Source of the DNA: Kiritimatiellia bacterium
GTDB taxonomy: Bacteria; Verrucomicrobiota; Kiritimatiellia; RFP12; UBA1067
DNA length: 5,885 bases
Direction of reading: 5' to 3'
Assembly: GCA_024405255.1 (NCBI GenBank)
Contig: JAKSOY010000257.1
Location: 1-5,885 of the forward strand
A program made the position numbers and the translations under genes. The notes below the pieces were generated by a model. That model was given only the letters and a program-made list of their open reading frames with translations, ran no database searches and had not been told where the DNA came from. Below are positions 1-5,885 of this stretch, one piece after another (position 1 is the stretch's first letter; each line of letters opens with the position of its first letter).

Positions 1-1198
1 CGAAAACCCTGACGTCGGCCCACGCACCATAGCCGAGCGCGGAGAATGTCGCCAGAAACAGGATGACCGCCCCCATAAAGAACGTTGCCGCCTTGCGGCT
101 GAGGTGCAGCAAGTCGCACACCGAGGCAACGCACGCCTCGAAAAGCGAAATCGCCGAGGTGAGCGCCGCGAAGATGACGAGCGCGAAGAACGCGAGACCG
201 ACCCACGGCCCCGCTGCCCCGAGCGTCGCGAACACCTTCGGAAGCGTAATGAACATGAGCCCCGGACCCGCATTCATCGCCTCCTTGACGGGCGTCCCCG
301 TCTTCACCGCAAACATGTAGACGACGGGAATGATCATGAGCCCCGCGATCACGGCGATCAGGGTGTCGAACACCTCGATGCGGCGGACGCACTTCTCGAT
401 CGAATCGGTCTTGCGCATGTAGCTGCCGTAGGTGATCATGATGCCCATCGCGAGCGACAGCGAGTAGAACATCTGGCCCATCGCGCCGAGAATCGTCTTG
501 CCGAGCTGTGCGAACGAGAACACCATCCGTCCGTCCGCCCCCTTCACGCTCAGGGCATCCATCGACGGCACGAGATAGTACTTGAGCCCGTCGCCGGTCT
601 CCGGCAGGCAAATGACGTAGATCGAAATCGCAATCGCCAACAGGAACAAGGCCGGCATCAGGACGAGGTTCGAGCGCTCGATGCCGTTCTTGACGCCCAT
701 CACGATGACGGCCGCGCATGCGAGGACGAAAAGAGACCCGTAGCCGAACGGCGCGAAGTTCGCGGAAATGAACGCCGAAAAGAACGCACTCGAGTTGGCC
801 GCCTCAGCCCCCATCGGCGTCGCACCGGCAAAAGCCATCTGGCAGTAAGTGACGAAGTACTTCAGAACCCAGCCGCCGATCACGCAGTAGTAGGGAACGA
901 TCAGGGCCGGCACGATCGTGCCGAGAAGCCCGATGAAGCCCCAGCCGCGATGCAGACGCGAATAGGCCGTCAGCTGTGACTGCTGCGTCTTGCGACCGAT
1001 GGCGATCTCCGAGAGCATCAGCGTGAAGCCGAGCGTCACCACAAGGGCAAGGTAGACGACGATGAACGTGCCGCCGCCGTACTGCGCCGCCAGATACGGA
1101 AAGCGCCACAGGTTGCCGAGGCCGATCGCCGAAGCGGCGGCCGCCAGCACGAACGCCAGCTGCCCCGACCAACTTGCCCTCTTCCTGTCTGCTTCCAT
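1..1198 (-). CDS. Sodium-dependent transporter, NSS/SNF (LeuT-fold) family, C-terminus cut by window edge
   Basis: Inner-membrane symporter expected to couple Na+ entry to uptake of an amino acid or related amine; the substrate cannot be read from sequence. The frame is open from the ATG at 1198 to the left edge (399 codons seen; the family usually has about 440-520 residues), so the last helices are missing. The N-terminus has R7 and W10, matching the LeuT cytoplasmic-gate Arg-Trp pair. TM1 carries SAIGLGNLWRFPY (residues 23-35), the family signature, with N29 equivalent to the Na1 ligand Asn27 of LeuT. Tyr103-Tyr104 lie in TM3, FYSLSLAMG (244-252) is the unwound TM6 segment, and A344, T347, S348 in TM8 match the LeuT Na2 site. 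Hydrophobic helices lie near 13-36, 43-64, 87-114, 154-170, 178-198, 232-258, 278-300, 332-360 and 370-389. A purine-rich GGGAGAGGA lies 3 nt before the ATG. The gene follows the porin gene after a terminator hairpin with no evident promoter. Family assignment is firm. Confidence 0.93.
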   Translation of the reverse strand, partial: MEADRKRASWSGQLAFVLAAAASAIGLGNLWRFPYLAAQYGGGTFIVVYLALVVTLGFTLMLSEIAIGRKTQQSQLTAYSRLHRGWGFIGLLGTIVPALIVPYYCVIGGWVLKYFVTYCQMAFAGATPMGAEAANSSAFFSAFISANFAPFGYGSLFVLACAAVIVMGVKNGIERSNLVLMPALFLLAIAISIYVICLPETGDGLKYYLVPSMDALSVKGADGRMVFSFAQLGKTILGAMGQMFYSLSLAMGIMITYGSYMRKTDSIEKCVRRIEVFDTLIAVIAGLMIIPVVYMFAVKTGTPVKEAMNAGPGLMFITLPKVFATLGAAGPWVGLAFFALVIFAALTSAISLFEACVASVCDLLHLSRKAATFFMGAVILFLATFSALGYGAWADVRVF

Positions 1199-1219
1199 CA
1201 GTCCTCTCCCATCATCCTT

Positions 1220-1257
1220 AAAAAGCTGAAAGACCCCCGAATCGAGAGCCTTTCAAC
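1220..1257 (-). terminator. Intrinsic terminator after the porin gene
   Basis: Read on the minus strand, bases 1257-1243 (GTTGAAAGGCTCTCG) pair with 1239-1225 (CGGGGGTCTTTCAGC) across a three-base loop at 1242-1240. This gives a 15-bp stem with several G-U wobbles, followed directly by five T (1224-1220). It starts 38 nt past the porin stop codon and ends 21 nt before the transporter ATG, so it terminates or attenuates transcription between the two genes. The outermost eight bases of its 5' arm are one copy of the adjacent heptamer repeat. Confidence 0.8.
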
Positions 1258-1278
1258 TTTCAACTTTCAACTTTCAAC
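1250..1278. repeat. Four perfect tandem copies of heptamer CTTTCAA
   Basis: Units lie at 1250-1256, 1257-1263, 1264-1270 and 1271-1277, plus one further C at 1278. On the transcribed minus strand the unit reads TTGAAAG. The array lies between the porin stop and the terminator loop, and the copy nearest the transporter forms the base of the terminator 5' arm. All copies are identical, which suggests recent or ongoing slippage. Similar heptamer tracts occur in intergenic DNA of other bacteria, but no function can be read from this one alone. Confidence 0.9.
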
Positions 1279-1295
1279 CTGCTGCGACCCGAGCA

Positions 1296-2861
1296 TCAGA
1301 AATCGTAGAACGCGCTGAACTGGATGCGGTCGTCGTACGCCGTGCCGTCGCCGCGGTAGGAGGTCGACAGGCGGCCGTACTCGAGACCCAGCTTGAAGTT
1401 GTCGCAGACCTGGTAGAACGCGTCGATGTAGGCACGGTCGTTGTAGGTGATGTTCTCAATGCCCTGGTCATAACCGGACTTCAGGCTCGGATTGTCGAAG
1501 CCATAGCCAATGGCAAAGGACCAGTCGGCGTTCAGCTTGTAGTTGAGGTCGATGAATCCGCCGACCGTCGCGACCTCCTGCCCCTTGCGGTCCCACTCGG
1601 CGAACGCCACGCGCTGGCCGACGCCGGCCTGCACGCCGCCGAGGTTCTCGCCCGCGAAGATCTGGCCGCAGAGCGTGAAGTCGCCGACGTGGTCGATGGT
1701 GAACGGAATCGAGCCCGCGAGCATGACCATCTGGCTGTTGTAGTCCTCGGGACTGCCGAAGTAGCCCTCGCCGTTGAAGCGGTAGGAACGGTCACGGCCG
1801 TACTGGCCGCCGAGACCGATGAGCCAGCGTTTGCCTTCCGCCCACGCCGCGTCATGATCGTAGACGAACGCCGCCTCGAGAAGCGGCCACGCGGAGGACG
1901 AGTTGTCCTGCGAGCCGTCGCCGTCGCGGTCGCCGCCCATGCCCGGACCGTTCTTGACGGCACCGATGCGGACCTCAAACGAGCTGTCCTCGAAGTCCCA
2001 CTTGCGCGTCACGCGGACCTGCGGGCTGCGGCGGTACGGATAACCCGTGTTCTCCATCCACGCACCGTCGATTTCGGACGGCTGAACCATCTTCCAGAGA
2101 TGCCAGGTCTGGCCGAAGATGATCGACCAGCTGCCGTTCTTCTCACCATCCCAGCCGTAAGCGTCATGCTCGGCGTTGATGTAGAGATGACGCCAATGGA
2201 AGGCATAGTCGTTCGCGTTGTCACCGGCGAGGTCCATCTCGGCACGGCCCGTGAACGTCCAGCCCTTTATGCGCTCGGGCGTCTCGAACTGCAGACCCAG
2301 GATCGAATCCTGCATCGAGAAGACCGTCGTATGACTGCGGTAGCCGTCCGAGGACTTCGAGCGCACGTAGTCGGTGTAGATGTCGGCCTCCGTGCCGCGG
2401 GTGTTGTGCACCGCCTCGAAGACGAGATAGCCGTACGGGGTGATCTTGAGGCCGGACTCGGAGAGCGGCTCGAAGATGCGCGCCGAGGCGTCGGCCAGAT
2501 AGTACTTGAAGCCCTGCGCCGTCGTGAAGATGCGGCCCGACTCGTTCGTGGTCGTGCCCTCATCCCGAACGTCAACAACCTTCGCCGTCGCAATCTTGCT
2601 CAGCTTCTCCGTCTGGAGCTCGAACTTCCGATCCGTTTCCGTGACCTTCATTTCAGCCGCCGTGATCTTCTTCTCAGCCGCCTTGTCGGCCGCTTCGAGC
2701 TCGGCGATGCGCTTGGCCTGGGCCTTGTTCTCGGCCTCGAGCTTGGTGATGCGTTCGATCAGGGCCTGCAAATCGGCCTTGGTGACGGCATCAGTCGGCG
2801 CCGCCTCAACCCCAGTCACCAGACTGGCGGCAAACGCCACAGCGATCATCAACTTTTTCAT
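1296..2861 (-). CDS. Outer-membrane porin with N-terminal coiled coil (DcaP-like, putative)
   Basis: 521-residue beta-barrel protein, probably an outer-membrane channel for small solutes. Residues 1-20 form a signal peptide: MKK, a hydrophobic core, then VEA before APTD. Residues about 28-90 form a charged Ala/Glu/Lys/Leu coiled coil (repeats such as ITKLEAENKAQAKRIAELEA), followed by a linker to about 135. From about residue 138 alternating aromatic/polar strands run to the end, and the chain finishes with Phe (FSAFYDF), the usual barrel-assembly signal. Short turns rich in Gly/Asp/Asn, such as the stretch with GDRDGDGSQD, fit surface loops or a periplasmic Asp-rich turn. A coiled coil followed by a barrel with a GLQFETP strand resembles DcaP-type trimeric porins; that subfamily call is tentative. 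The start at 2861 is preferred over an in-frame ATG at 2921 because AAGAAGGG sits 5 nt before it, the signal peptide begins there, and the promoter -10 lies between the two ATGs. The gene is followed by a terminator and then by a sodium symporter. Confidence 0.85.
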   Translation of the reverse strand: MKKLMIAVAFAASLVTGVEAAPTDAVTKADLQALIERITKLEAENKAQAKRIAELEAADKAAEKKITAAEMKVTETDRKFELQTEKLSKIATAKVVDVRDEGTTTNESGRIFTTAQGFKYYLADASARIFEPLSESGLKITPYGYLVFEAVHNTRGTEADIYTDYVRSKSSDGYRSHTTVFSMQDSILGLQFETPERIKGWTFTGRAEMDLAGDNANDYAFHWRHLYINAEHDAYGWDGEKNGSWSIIFGQTWHLWKMVQPSEIDGAWMENTGYPYRRSPQVRVTRKWDFEDSSFEVRIGAVKNGPGMGGDRDGDGSQDNSSSAWPLLEAAFVYDHDAAWAEGKRWLIGLGGQYGRDRSYRFNGEGYFGSPEDYNSQMVMLAGSIPFTIDHVGDFTLCGQIFAGENLGGVQAGVGQRVAFAEWDRKGQEVATVGGFIDLNYKLNADWSFAIGYGFDNPSLKSGYDQGIENITYNDRAYIDAFYQVCDNFKLGLEYGRLSTSYRGDGTAYDDRIQFSAFYDF

Positions 2862-2866
2862 ATGCA

Positions 2867-2874
2867 CCCTTCTT
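2867..2874 (-). promoter_or_regulatory. Ribosome binding site of the porin gene
   Basis: Minus-strand AAGAAGGG lies 5 nt before the ATG at 2861. It selects this start over the upstream in-frame ATG at 2921, which has no comparable site and would lie upstream of the promoter -10. Confidence 0.7.
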
Positions 2875-2891
2875 TGACAGGAATTTCCATC

Positions 2892-2921
2892 ATTATAGCA
2901 TTTTCTTGTCTCCGCACACAA
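2892..2921 (-). promoter_or_regulatory. Extended -10 promoter of the porin gene
   Basis: The minus strand has a perfect TATAAT at 2897-2892 preceded by TG one base upstream (TGCTATAAT, 2900-2892), the extended -10 form of sigma70-type promoters. A poor -35 candidate TTGTGT is at 2921-2916 with an 18-bp spacer. Transcription would begin near 2885, giving a leader of about 24 nt that contains the ribosome binding site. It is the best promoter-like sequence I found in the window. Confidence 0.7.
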
Positions 2922-3061
2922 GGGGGAGTCACAAAAATTCTAGGGCGAGGTGCCCGTTAAACCTAAATGAAGCAGCCGCAAGCGGATTCGACATGCCGTT
3001 GAACCCTAAGAACGTCGCTTCTGGCATCTTTTCCACAAGTTTCCCCCTCCGGCTCTCGACC

Positions 3062-4216
3062 TCAACCCTTGAAGTTGTAAATGGGAATGAGATGGTCAAT
3101 CACTTCTGCCGTCGGTTCAATATGCTCACGGATGAAGTCGATGCCCTTGTAGGCATCGGGAGCCTCGTCGATGGACGTGTCAACAGTTGTCGTGAAGAGA
3201 TTCCCCAGCGTCGCTCGGACGGACTCAACGTCAAGAAGCTGCTTCGCATCGCTTCGCGACAGCAGCCGCCCCGCCCCGTGGGGGGCAGAGCAATTCCAGT
3301 CGGCATTTCCCTTCCCCAGACAAATGAACGTGCCGTCCCGCATGTTGATCGGGCAGAGGAACTTCTCGCCCTTCTGAGCAGACACAGACCCCTTGCGAAT
3401 CACGCGCTCTTCGCGGTCGTAGTAGTTGTGGTTGGTCTTGATCGCGCCGTCCTTCTCCTCGGCTTTCAGGAAGTCCATGATCTCCTGCGCCATGATCTCC
3501 TTGTTCCGACGAGCGAAGTGAATCCCGATGTCCATGAAGTCGAGGTAGCCGTCAAATCCGTCATCCCACGGCGAAAGGTACTCCAAGCCCTTCGCGCTCC
3601 CGGTCGGGTGTGCGATCTTCGCCATCTTCTGGTAAAGACGGCAAACCGATTTGCCGAACTGGCGAGACCCCGTATGGATGATCAGATAAATCTCCCCTGT
3701 CTGTTCTGACCGTTCCAAACTGATGAAATGGTTGCCCGCGCCAAGCGAACAAAGCTGTGTGATTGCCGGTAGTCGTTCCTGTTCGTCGCCGAAGACACGA
3801 CGCTCGACCTTGCCCAGACGCTCGTCCGCCATGTTGAACACTTCCTTGTCCTCGTCCGTGGCAAATCGATTCACGCTCTCGGCATAGCCACGCGACCCGT
3901 GGGGGATGCGCTCCTTGATGAACGCATCCAGCGCGTTCAGATTCGGAACCGTCTTTCCAATCGGCCAGGCGAAGATTCCACAGGCGATGTCCCCTCCAAC
4001 GAAATTGGGCACAAGCCGCACCTCCGCATCCTCGCCGAAACGCTGCGTGAACCCGACGAGGCAATCCTTGCCCGGATGTCCATCCGGCATGATTGCGACT
4101 TTCGACCCCTCTGCCGCCCGTGCATTGAGCAACCCGTAAAGCTGCGTCACCGCATCCGCATCAAGATCGTCAATCGTAATGAGGGCCGGCGCAAACGAAC
4201 CCTTGATCGTGTACAT
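3062..4216 (-). CDS. rtcB: RtcB-family RNA-splicing ligase
   Basis: 384-residue GTP- and Mn2+-dependent RNA ligase of the RtcB family, which joins 2',3'-cyclic phosphate or 3'-phosphate RNA ends to 5'-OH ends in RNA repair. The whole catalytic set is visible: MPDGHPGK (43-50), D76 and C79 in VGGDIACGI, H163 in LGAGNHF, H181 in HTGSR, H263 in NHNY (the Mn2+ ligands), and H313 in APHGAGR, equivalent to the histidine guanylylated during catalysis (His337 in E. coli). The end, with IYNFKG, matches the family C-terminus, so the gene looks intact; E. coli RtcB is 408 residues. The segment GKDCLVG departs from the more usual GxGxxIG, suggesting a divergent subfamily. The ATG at 4216 has AGG 5 nt upstream, inside GGCAGGTAGAA. 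It begins 13 nt after the stop of a truncated PBP gene and is probably cotranscribed with it. No archease, RtcA, RtcR or release factor PrfH is visible nearby. Confidence 0.95.
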   Translation of the reverse strand: MYTIKGSFAPALITIDDLDADAVTQLYGLLNARAAEGSKVAIMPDGHPGKDCLVGFTQRFGEDAEVRLVPNFVGGDIACGIFAWPIGKTVPNLNALDAFIKERIPHGSRGYAESVNRFATDEDKEVFNMADERLGKVERRVFGDEQERLPAITQLCSLGAGNHFISLERSEQTGEIYLIIHTGSRQFGKSVCRLYQKMAKIAHPTGSAKGLEYLSPWDDGFDGYLDFMDIGIHFARRNKEIMAQEIMDFLKAEEKDGAIKTNHNYYDREERVIRKGSVSAQKGEKFLCPINMRDGTFICLGKGNADWNCSAPHGAGRLLSRSDAKQLLDVESVRATLGNLFTTTVDTSIDEAPDAYKGIDFIREHIEPTAEVIDHLIPIYNFKG

Positions 4217-4229
4217 TTCTACCTGCCTT

Positions 4230-5198
4230 TCATGAATTCGACCATCCCTCCGCGTAGTGATGATCCACGACCCGTTGCGCGGTTCCTGTCTTGCCCGCGA
4301 CTTTTACACCATCAACAGCCGCCCGACGCGCCGTCCCTTCCACGGACGGAACTCGTTCAAGTGCCCTGCAGACAGCCGAAGCCGCCTCCGCGCTGACCAC
4401 GCGATTGGTCGCTCCCAGAACGTGTTGGAACTTGACCGCTCCACCGGGCTCAACAATCTTCTCTACAGTATAGGGCCGGACATCCATGCCTCCGTTCGCA
4501 AGAATCGCATATCCTCGCGCCAGTTGAAGCGCCGTAACGGCAATGAACTGCCCGATGCCCACACGGCTCTGCGAAGCTTTGTCCCACGGACGCTTCCGGC
4601 AATCCGGCAAGATTCCCGCCTCCTCAGATGCATATCCCGCCCCCGGCTTCTCGCCAAAGCCGAATGACCTGAGACCGAGATACATACGCTCCTGCCCGAC
4701 ATCATACGAGAGTTTCCCAAAGACGATGTTCGAGGATTTCACCAACGCATCGCCAACGGACATCGTGTCCGGCCAGACATGGTTGCCGTCCCCCGGCAGC
4801 TTATAATAGCGTTCATCGTTCCGCGCCGTGGAATATTTCGTGTCGATCTTTGCAATGCCACAGTCAAGGGCAATCGCCGCCGTGAACGGCTTCAAAACAC
4901 TCCCCGGCTCATAGGCAAACCATGACGAATAGACGCTGCCGACGCCATTCGTGAACTCGGACGCCGAACATGTGTCGGCCATCGCCCGAATCGCACCCGT
5001 CTTCGCCTCCATCACCACTCCCCACGCCCGACCCGTGTCGTTCGTGTCCGCATACTTGTCCAATGCGTCCTGCAATGCGCCCTGAATGGCACGGTCAATC
5101 GTCATAACACGCACTTCTTTTGTCTCGCCACCTCTGGCAACGCCTATGGCCAGCGCCGCGCAGCAGACAACGCCCAACACCTTCAATCCCTTTTTCAT
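4230..5198 (-). CDS. Short penicillin-binding transpeptidase, C-terminally truncated
   Basis: FtsI/PBP2-type D,D-transpeptidase domain (peptidoglycan cross-linking, periplasmic face) of 322 residues. Residues 1-23 are a signal peptide or membrane anchor. The chain then goes straight into VMTIDRAIQ (31-39), the start of the transpeptidase domain, so the N-terminal pedestal of class B PBPs is absent. Catalytic motifs are S100-x-x-K103 in EPGSVLKPF, S155-S-N157 in KSSN and K303-T-G305 in GKTGTAQ; FGFGEKPG (179-186) and the TALQLARGYAILANGG segment (222-237) also fit. Only 17 residues follow KTG, whereas about 70 follow it in FtsI and in the neighbouring paralogue, so the closing beta strands and helix are missing. 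The next gene starts 13 nt on, so no frameshift could supply them. The ATG at 5198 is chosen because a perfect AGGAGG lies 9 nt upstream; an in-frame GTG at 5204 is only 3 nt from it. It may be a decaying duplicate or a specialised protein; activity is doubtful. Confidence 0.85.
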   Translation of the reverse strand: MKKGLKVLGVVCCAALAIGVARGGETKEVRVMTIDRAIQGALQDALDKYADTNDTGRAWGVVMEAKTGAIRAMADTCSASEFTNGVGSVYSSWFAYEPGSVLKPFTAAIALDCGIAKIDTKYSTARNDERYYKLPGDGNHVWPDTMSVGDALVKSSNIVFGKLSYDVGQERMYLGLRSFGFGEKPGAGYASEEAGILPDCRKRPWDKASQSRVGIGQFIAVTALQLARGYAILANGGMDVRPYTVEKIVEPGGAVKFQHVLGATNRVVSAEAASAVCRALERVPSVEGTARRAAVDGVKVAGKTGTAQRVVDHHYAEGWSNS

Positions 5199-5207
5199 CT
5201 TCACTTA

Positions 5208-5213
5208 CCTCCT
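5208..5213 (-). promoter_or_regulatory. Perfect Shine-Dalgarno of the short PBP gene, abutting the upstream stop
   Basis: Minus-strand AGGAGG follows directly after the TGA (5216-5214) of the upstream PBP gene. Spacing is 9 nt to the ATG at 5198 and only 3 nt to the GTG at 5204, which favours the ATG. Its position against the stop codon suggests that ribosomes finishing the first PBP can re-initiate on the second. Confidence 0.75.
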
Positions 5214-5885
5214 TCAATGTCTGCTTTCATAGACGGCCTCGCTTCCTAAAAATGACTTCTCCTTTTTCAACTTTTTCACGACTTCCGCAAACGCCGGAAG
5301 CACCACGCGCCCGACGGAATGATCGCCTTTCGGCTTCTGGAAACCGACGGCAACCACATACTCGGGCTTCTCGACCGGCAGAAACCCGACGACCGCCACA
5401 TTGTAATTGGTCGACGAGTAAACCCCCTCCTCCGGCAGCGGAGTTTCCGTAACCGCTCCTGCAACGCGCACCCCGCCAAGGTCCACGCCGGACTCCGAAG
5501 CGACCGCCTTGAACGCATCCTCCATCATGCCCGTCATCCTCCGCGCTGTCTCTGCATCAATGACCCTATTGGTGCTGATCAGAGGCTGGAACTGGAAGTC
5601 CACCTTGCCGTCGGCATGCGTCGTGCGGCTGACCAGATGCGGTAGCACTTCCACGCCGTCATTGGCAAAGACCGCATAGGCATTTGCCATCTGAATGCCC
5701 GTCACCGCCGTGCAACGCCCCATGCCAAGACGCGAAATCGACACGGGATCATACCGGTTGCGCCGGTAAAGAATGCCGATCTCCTCGCCATAAAGCGTCC
5801 CGCCGCCAACCTTGCGCCCAATGCCGAAACGCGGCAGTTCTCGCACGAAGCGATCCGGCCAGAGCATCACCCCGACCTTGCCCGC
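5214..5885 (-). CDS. FtsI/PBP2-like penicillin-binding protein, N-terminus beyond window, KTG motif lost
   Basis: C-terminal 223 residues of a class B-type PBP transpeptidase domain. The frame stays open to the right edge, so the start and the SxxK and SxN motifs lie outside. Visible family landmarks are PRFGIGRKVGGG, the GEEIGIL segment, GMGRCTAVTGIQMANAYAVF (equivalent to the GQG-TPLQLA-ANGG block of FtsI) and the C-terminal YNVAVVGFLPVEKPEYVVAV strand pair followed by a helix. Where the beta-3 KTGTAQ should follow VAG, the protein reads AVTETP (AVTET at 5456-5442), so neither the Lys nor the Gly of KTG is present. The reading frame is intact on both sides, so this is substitution, not a simple frameshift. 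About 70 residues follow, a normal length. It is paralogous to the next gene: both have AVT-x-x-Q, ANxG and TNRV at matching positions. A non-catalytic or altered PBP is likely; degeneration is the alternative. Confidence 0.85.
   Translation of the reverse strand, partial: AGKVGVMLWPDRFVRELPRFGIGRKVGGGTLYGEEIGILYRRNRYDPVSISRLGMGRCTAVTGIQMANAYAVFANDGVEVLPHLVSRTTHADGKVDFQFQPLISTNRVIDAETARRMTGMMEDAFKAVASESGVDLGGVRVAGAVTETPLPEEGVYSSTNYNVAVVGFLPVEKPEYVVAVGFQKPKGDHSVGRVVLPAFAEVVKKLKKEKSFLGSEAVYESRH

Noticed and set aside
104..979. A 291-codon plus-strand frame opposite the sodium symporter
   Set aside because: The translation is almost entirely Arg, His, Glu, Asp and Ala. It lies antisense to nine recognisable transmembrane helices with NSS signature motifs.
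1250..1278. CRISPR array or iteron origin for the heptamer repeat
   Set aside because: Units are 7 bp, directly abutting, without spacers, only four copies, and are accounted for by the neighbouring terminator arm; no replication or Cas gene is nearby.
2862..2921. Upstream in-frame ATG (2921) as start of the porin
   Set aside because: It would put 20 polar, Cys/Arg-containing residues before a standard signal peptide, and its codon lies upstream of the TATAAT that probably drives the gene.
1689..2960. A 423-codon open frame on the plus strand opposite the porin gene
   Set aside because: It is antisense to a protein with a clear signal peptide, coiled coil and barrel. Its Arg/Ala/Val/Leu/Glu-rich translation has no recognisable fold and is typical of shadow frames in GC-rich DNA.
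4217..4305. A frameshift or sequencing error explaining the short PBP C-terminus
   Set aside because: Only 13 nt lie between its stop and the rtcB start, and the following DNA encodes an intact RtcB N-terminus in its own frame. The missing PBP sequence is not present.
5199..5204. GTG at 5204 as start of the short PBP
   Set aside because: AGGAGG is only 3 nt away from it, but 9 nt from the ATG at 5198; both give the same reading frame and signal peptide.

Overview
The window carries five protein genes, all transcribed leftward (minus strand). Reading in the direction of transcription (right to left) they are: the C-terminal half of a FtsI-like penicillin-binding protein (PBP); a second, short PBP; an RtcB-type RNA ligase; an outer-membrane porin with an N-terminal coiled coil; and a neurotransmitter:sodium symporter (NSS/SNF family) that runs off the left edge. 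I see no rRNA, tRNA, CRISPR array, insertion sequence or phage gene.

The organism is a Gram-negative bacterium: it has a porin with a signal peptide and a C-terminal Phe, and class B-type PBPs. GC content is fairly high and codons are strongly GC-biased, which is why long meaningless frames lie antisense to the real genes. The porin layout (signal peptide, long Ala/Glu/Lys coiled coil, then barrel) and the gene mix would fit a PVC-group bacterium such as a Verrucomicrobiota/Kiritimatiellae lineage. That is an impression, not a demonstration.

The right part (about 3062-5885) looks like one operon. The first PBP gene ends 15 nt before the probable ATG of the second, and a perfect AGGAGG lies between them. 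The second PBP gene ends 13 nt before rtcB. The two PBPs are paralogues with complementary defects. The upstream one keeps its C-terminal strands but has no KTG motif. The downstream one has SxxK, SxN and KTG, but its coding sequence stops about 17 residues after KTG, where rtcB begins.

The left part (1-2921) is a second unit. A good extended -10 promoter (TGCTATAAT) sits just upstream of the porin. A strong intrinsic terminator follows the porin gene, and its 5' arm is one copy of a perfect four-fold heptamer repeat. The transporter starts only about 21 nt beyond the T-tract with no visible promoter of its own, so its expression may depend on terminator read-through.

Nothing here is clearly a new biological system. 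The points most worth a second look are the PBP pair with reciprocal lesions joined to rtcB, and the heptamer expansion inside a terminator arm upstream of the transporter.
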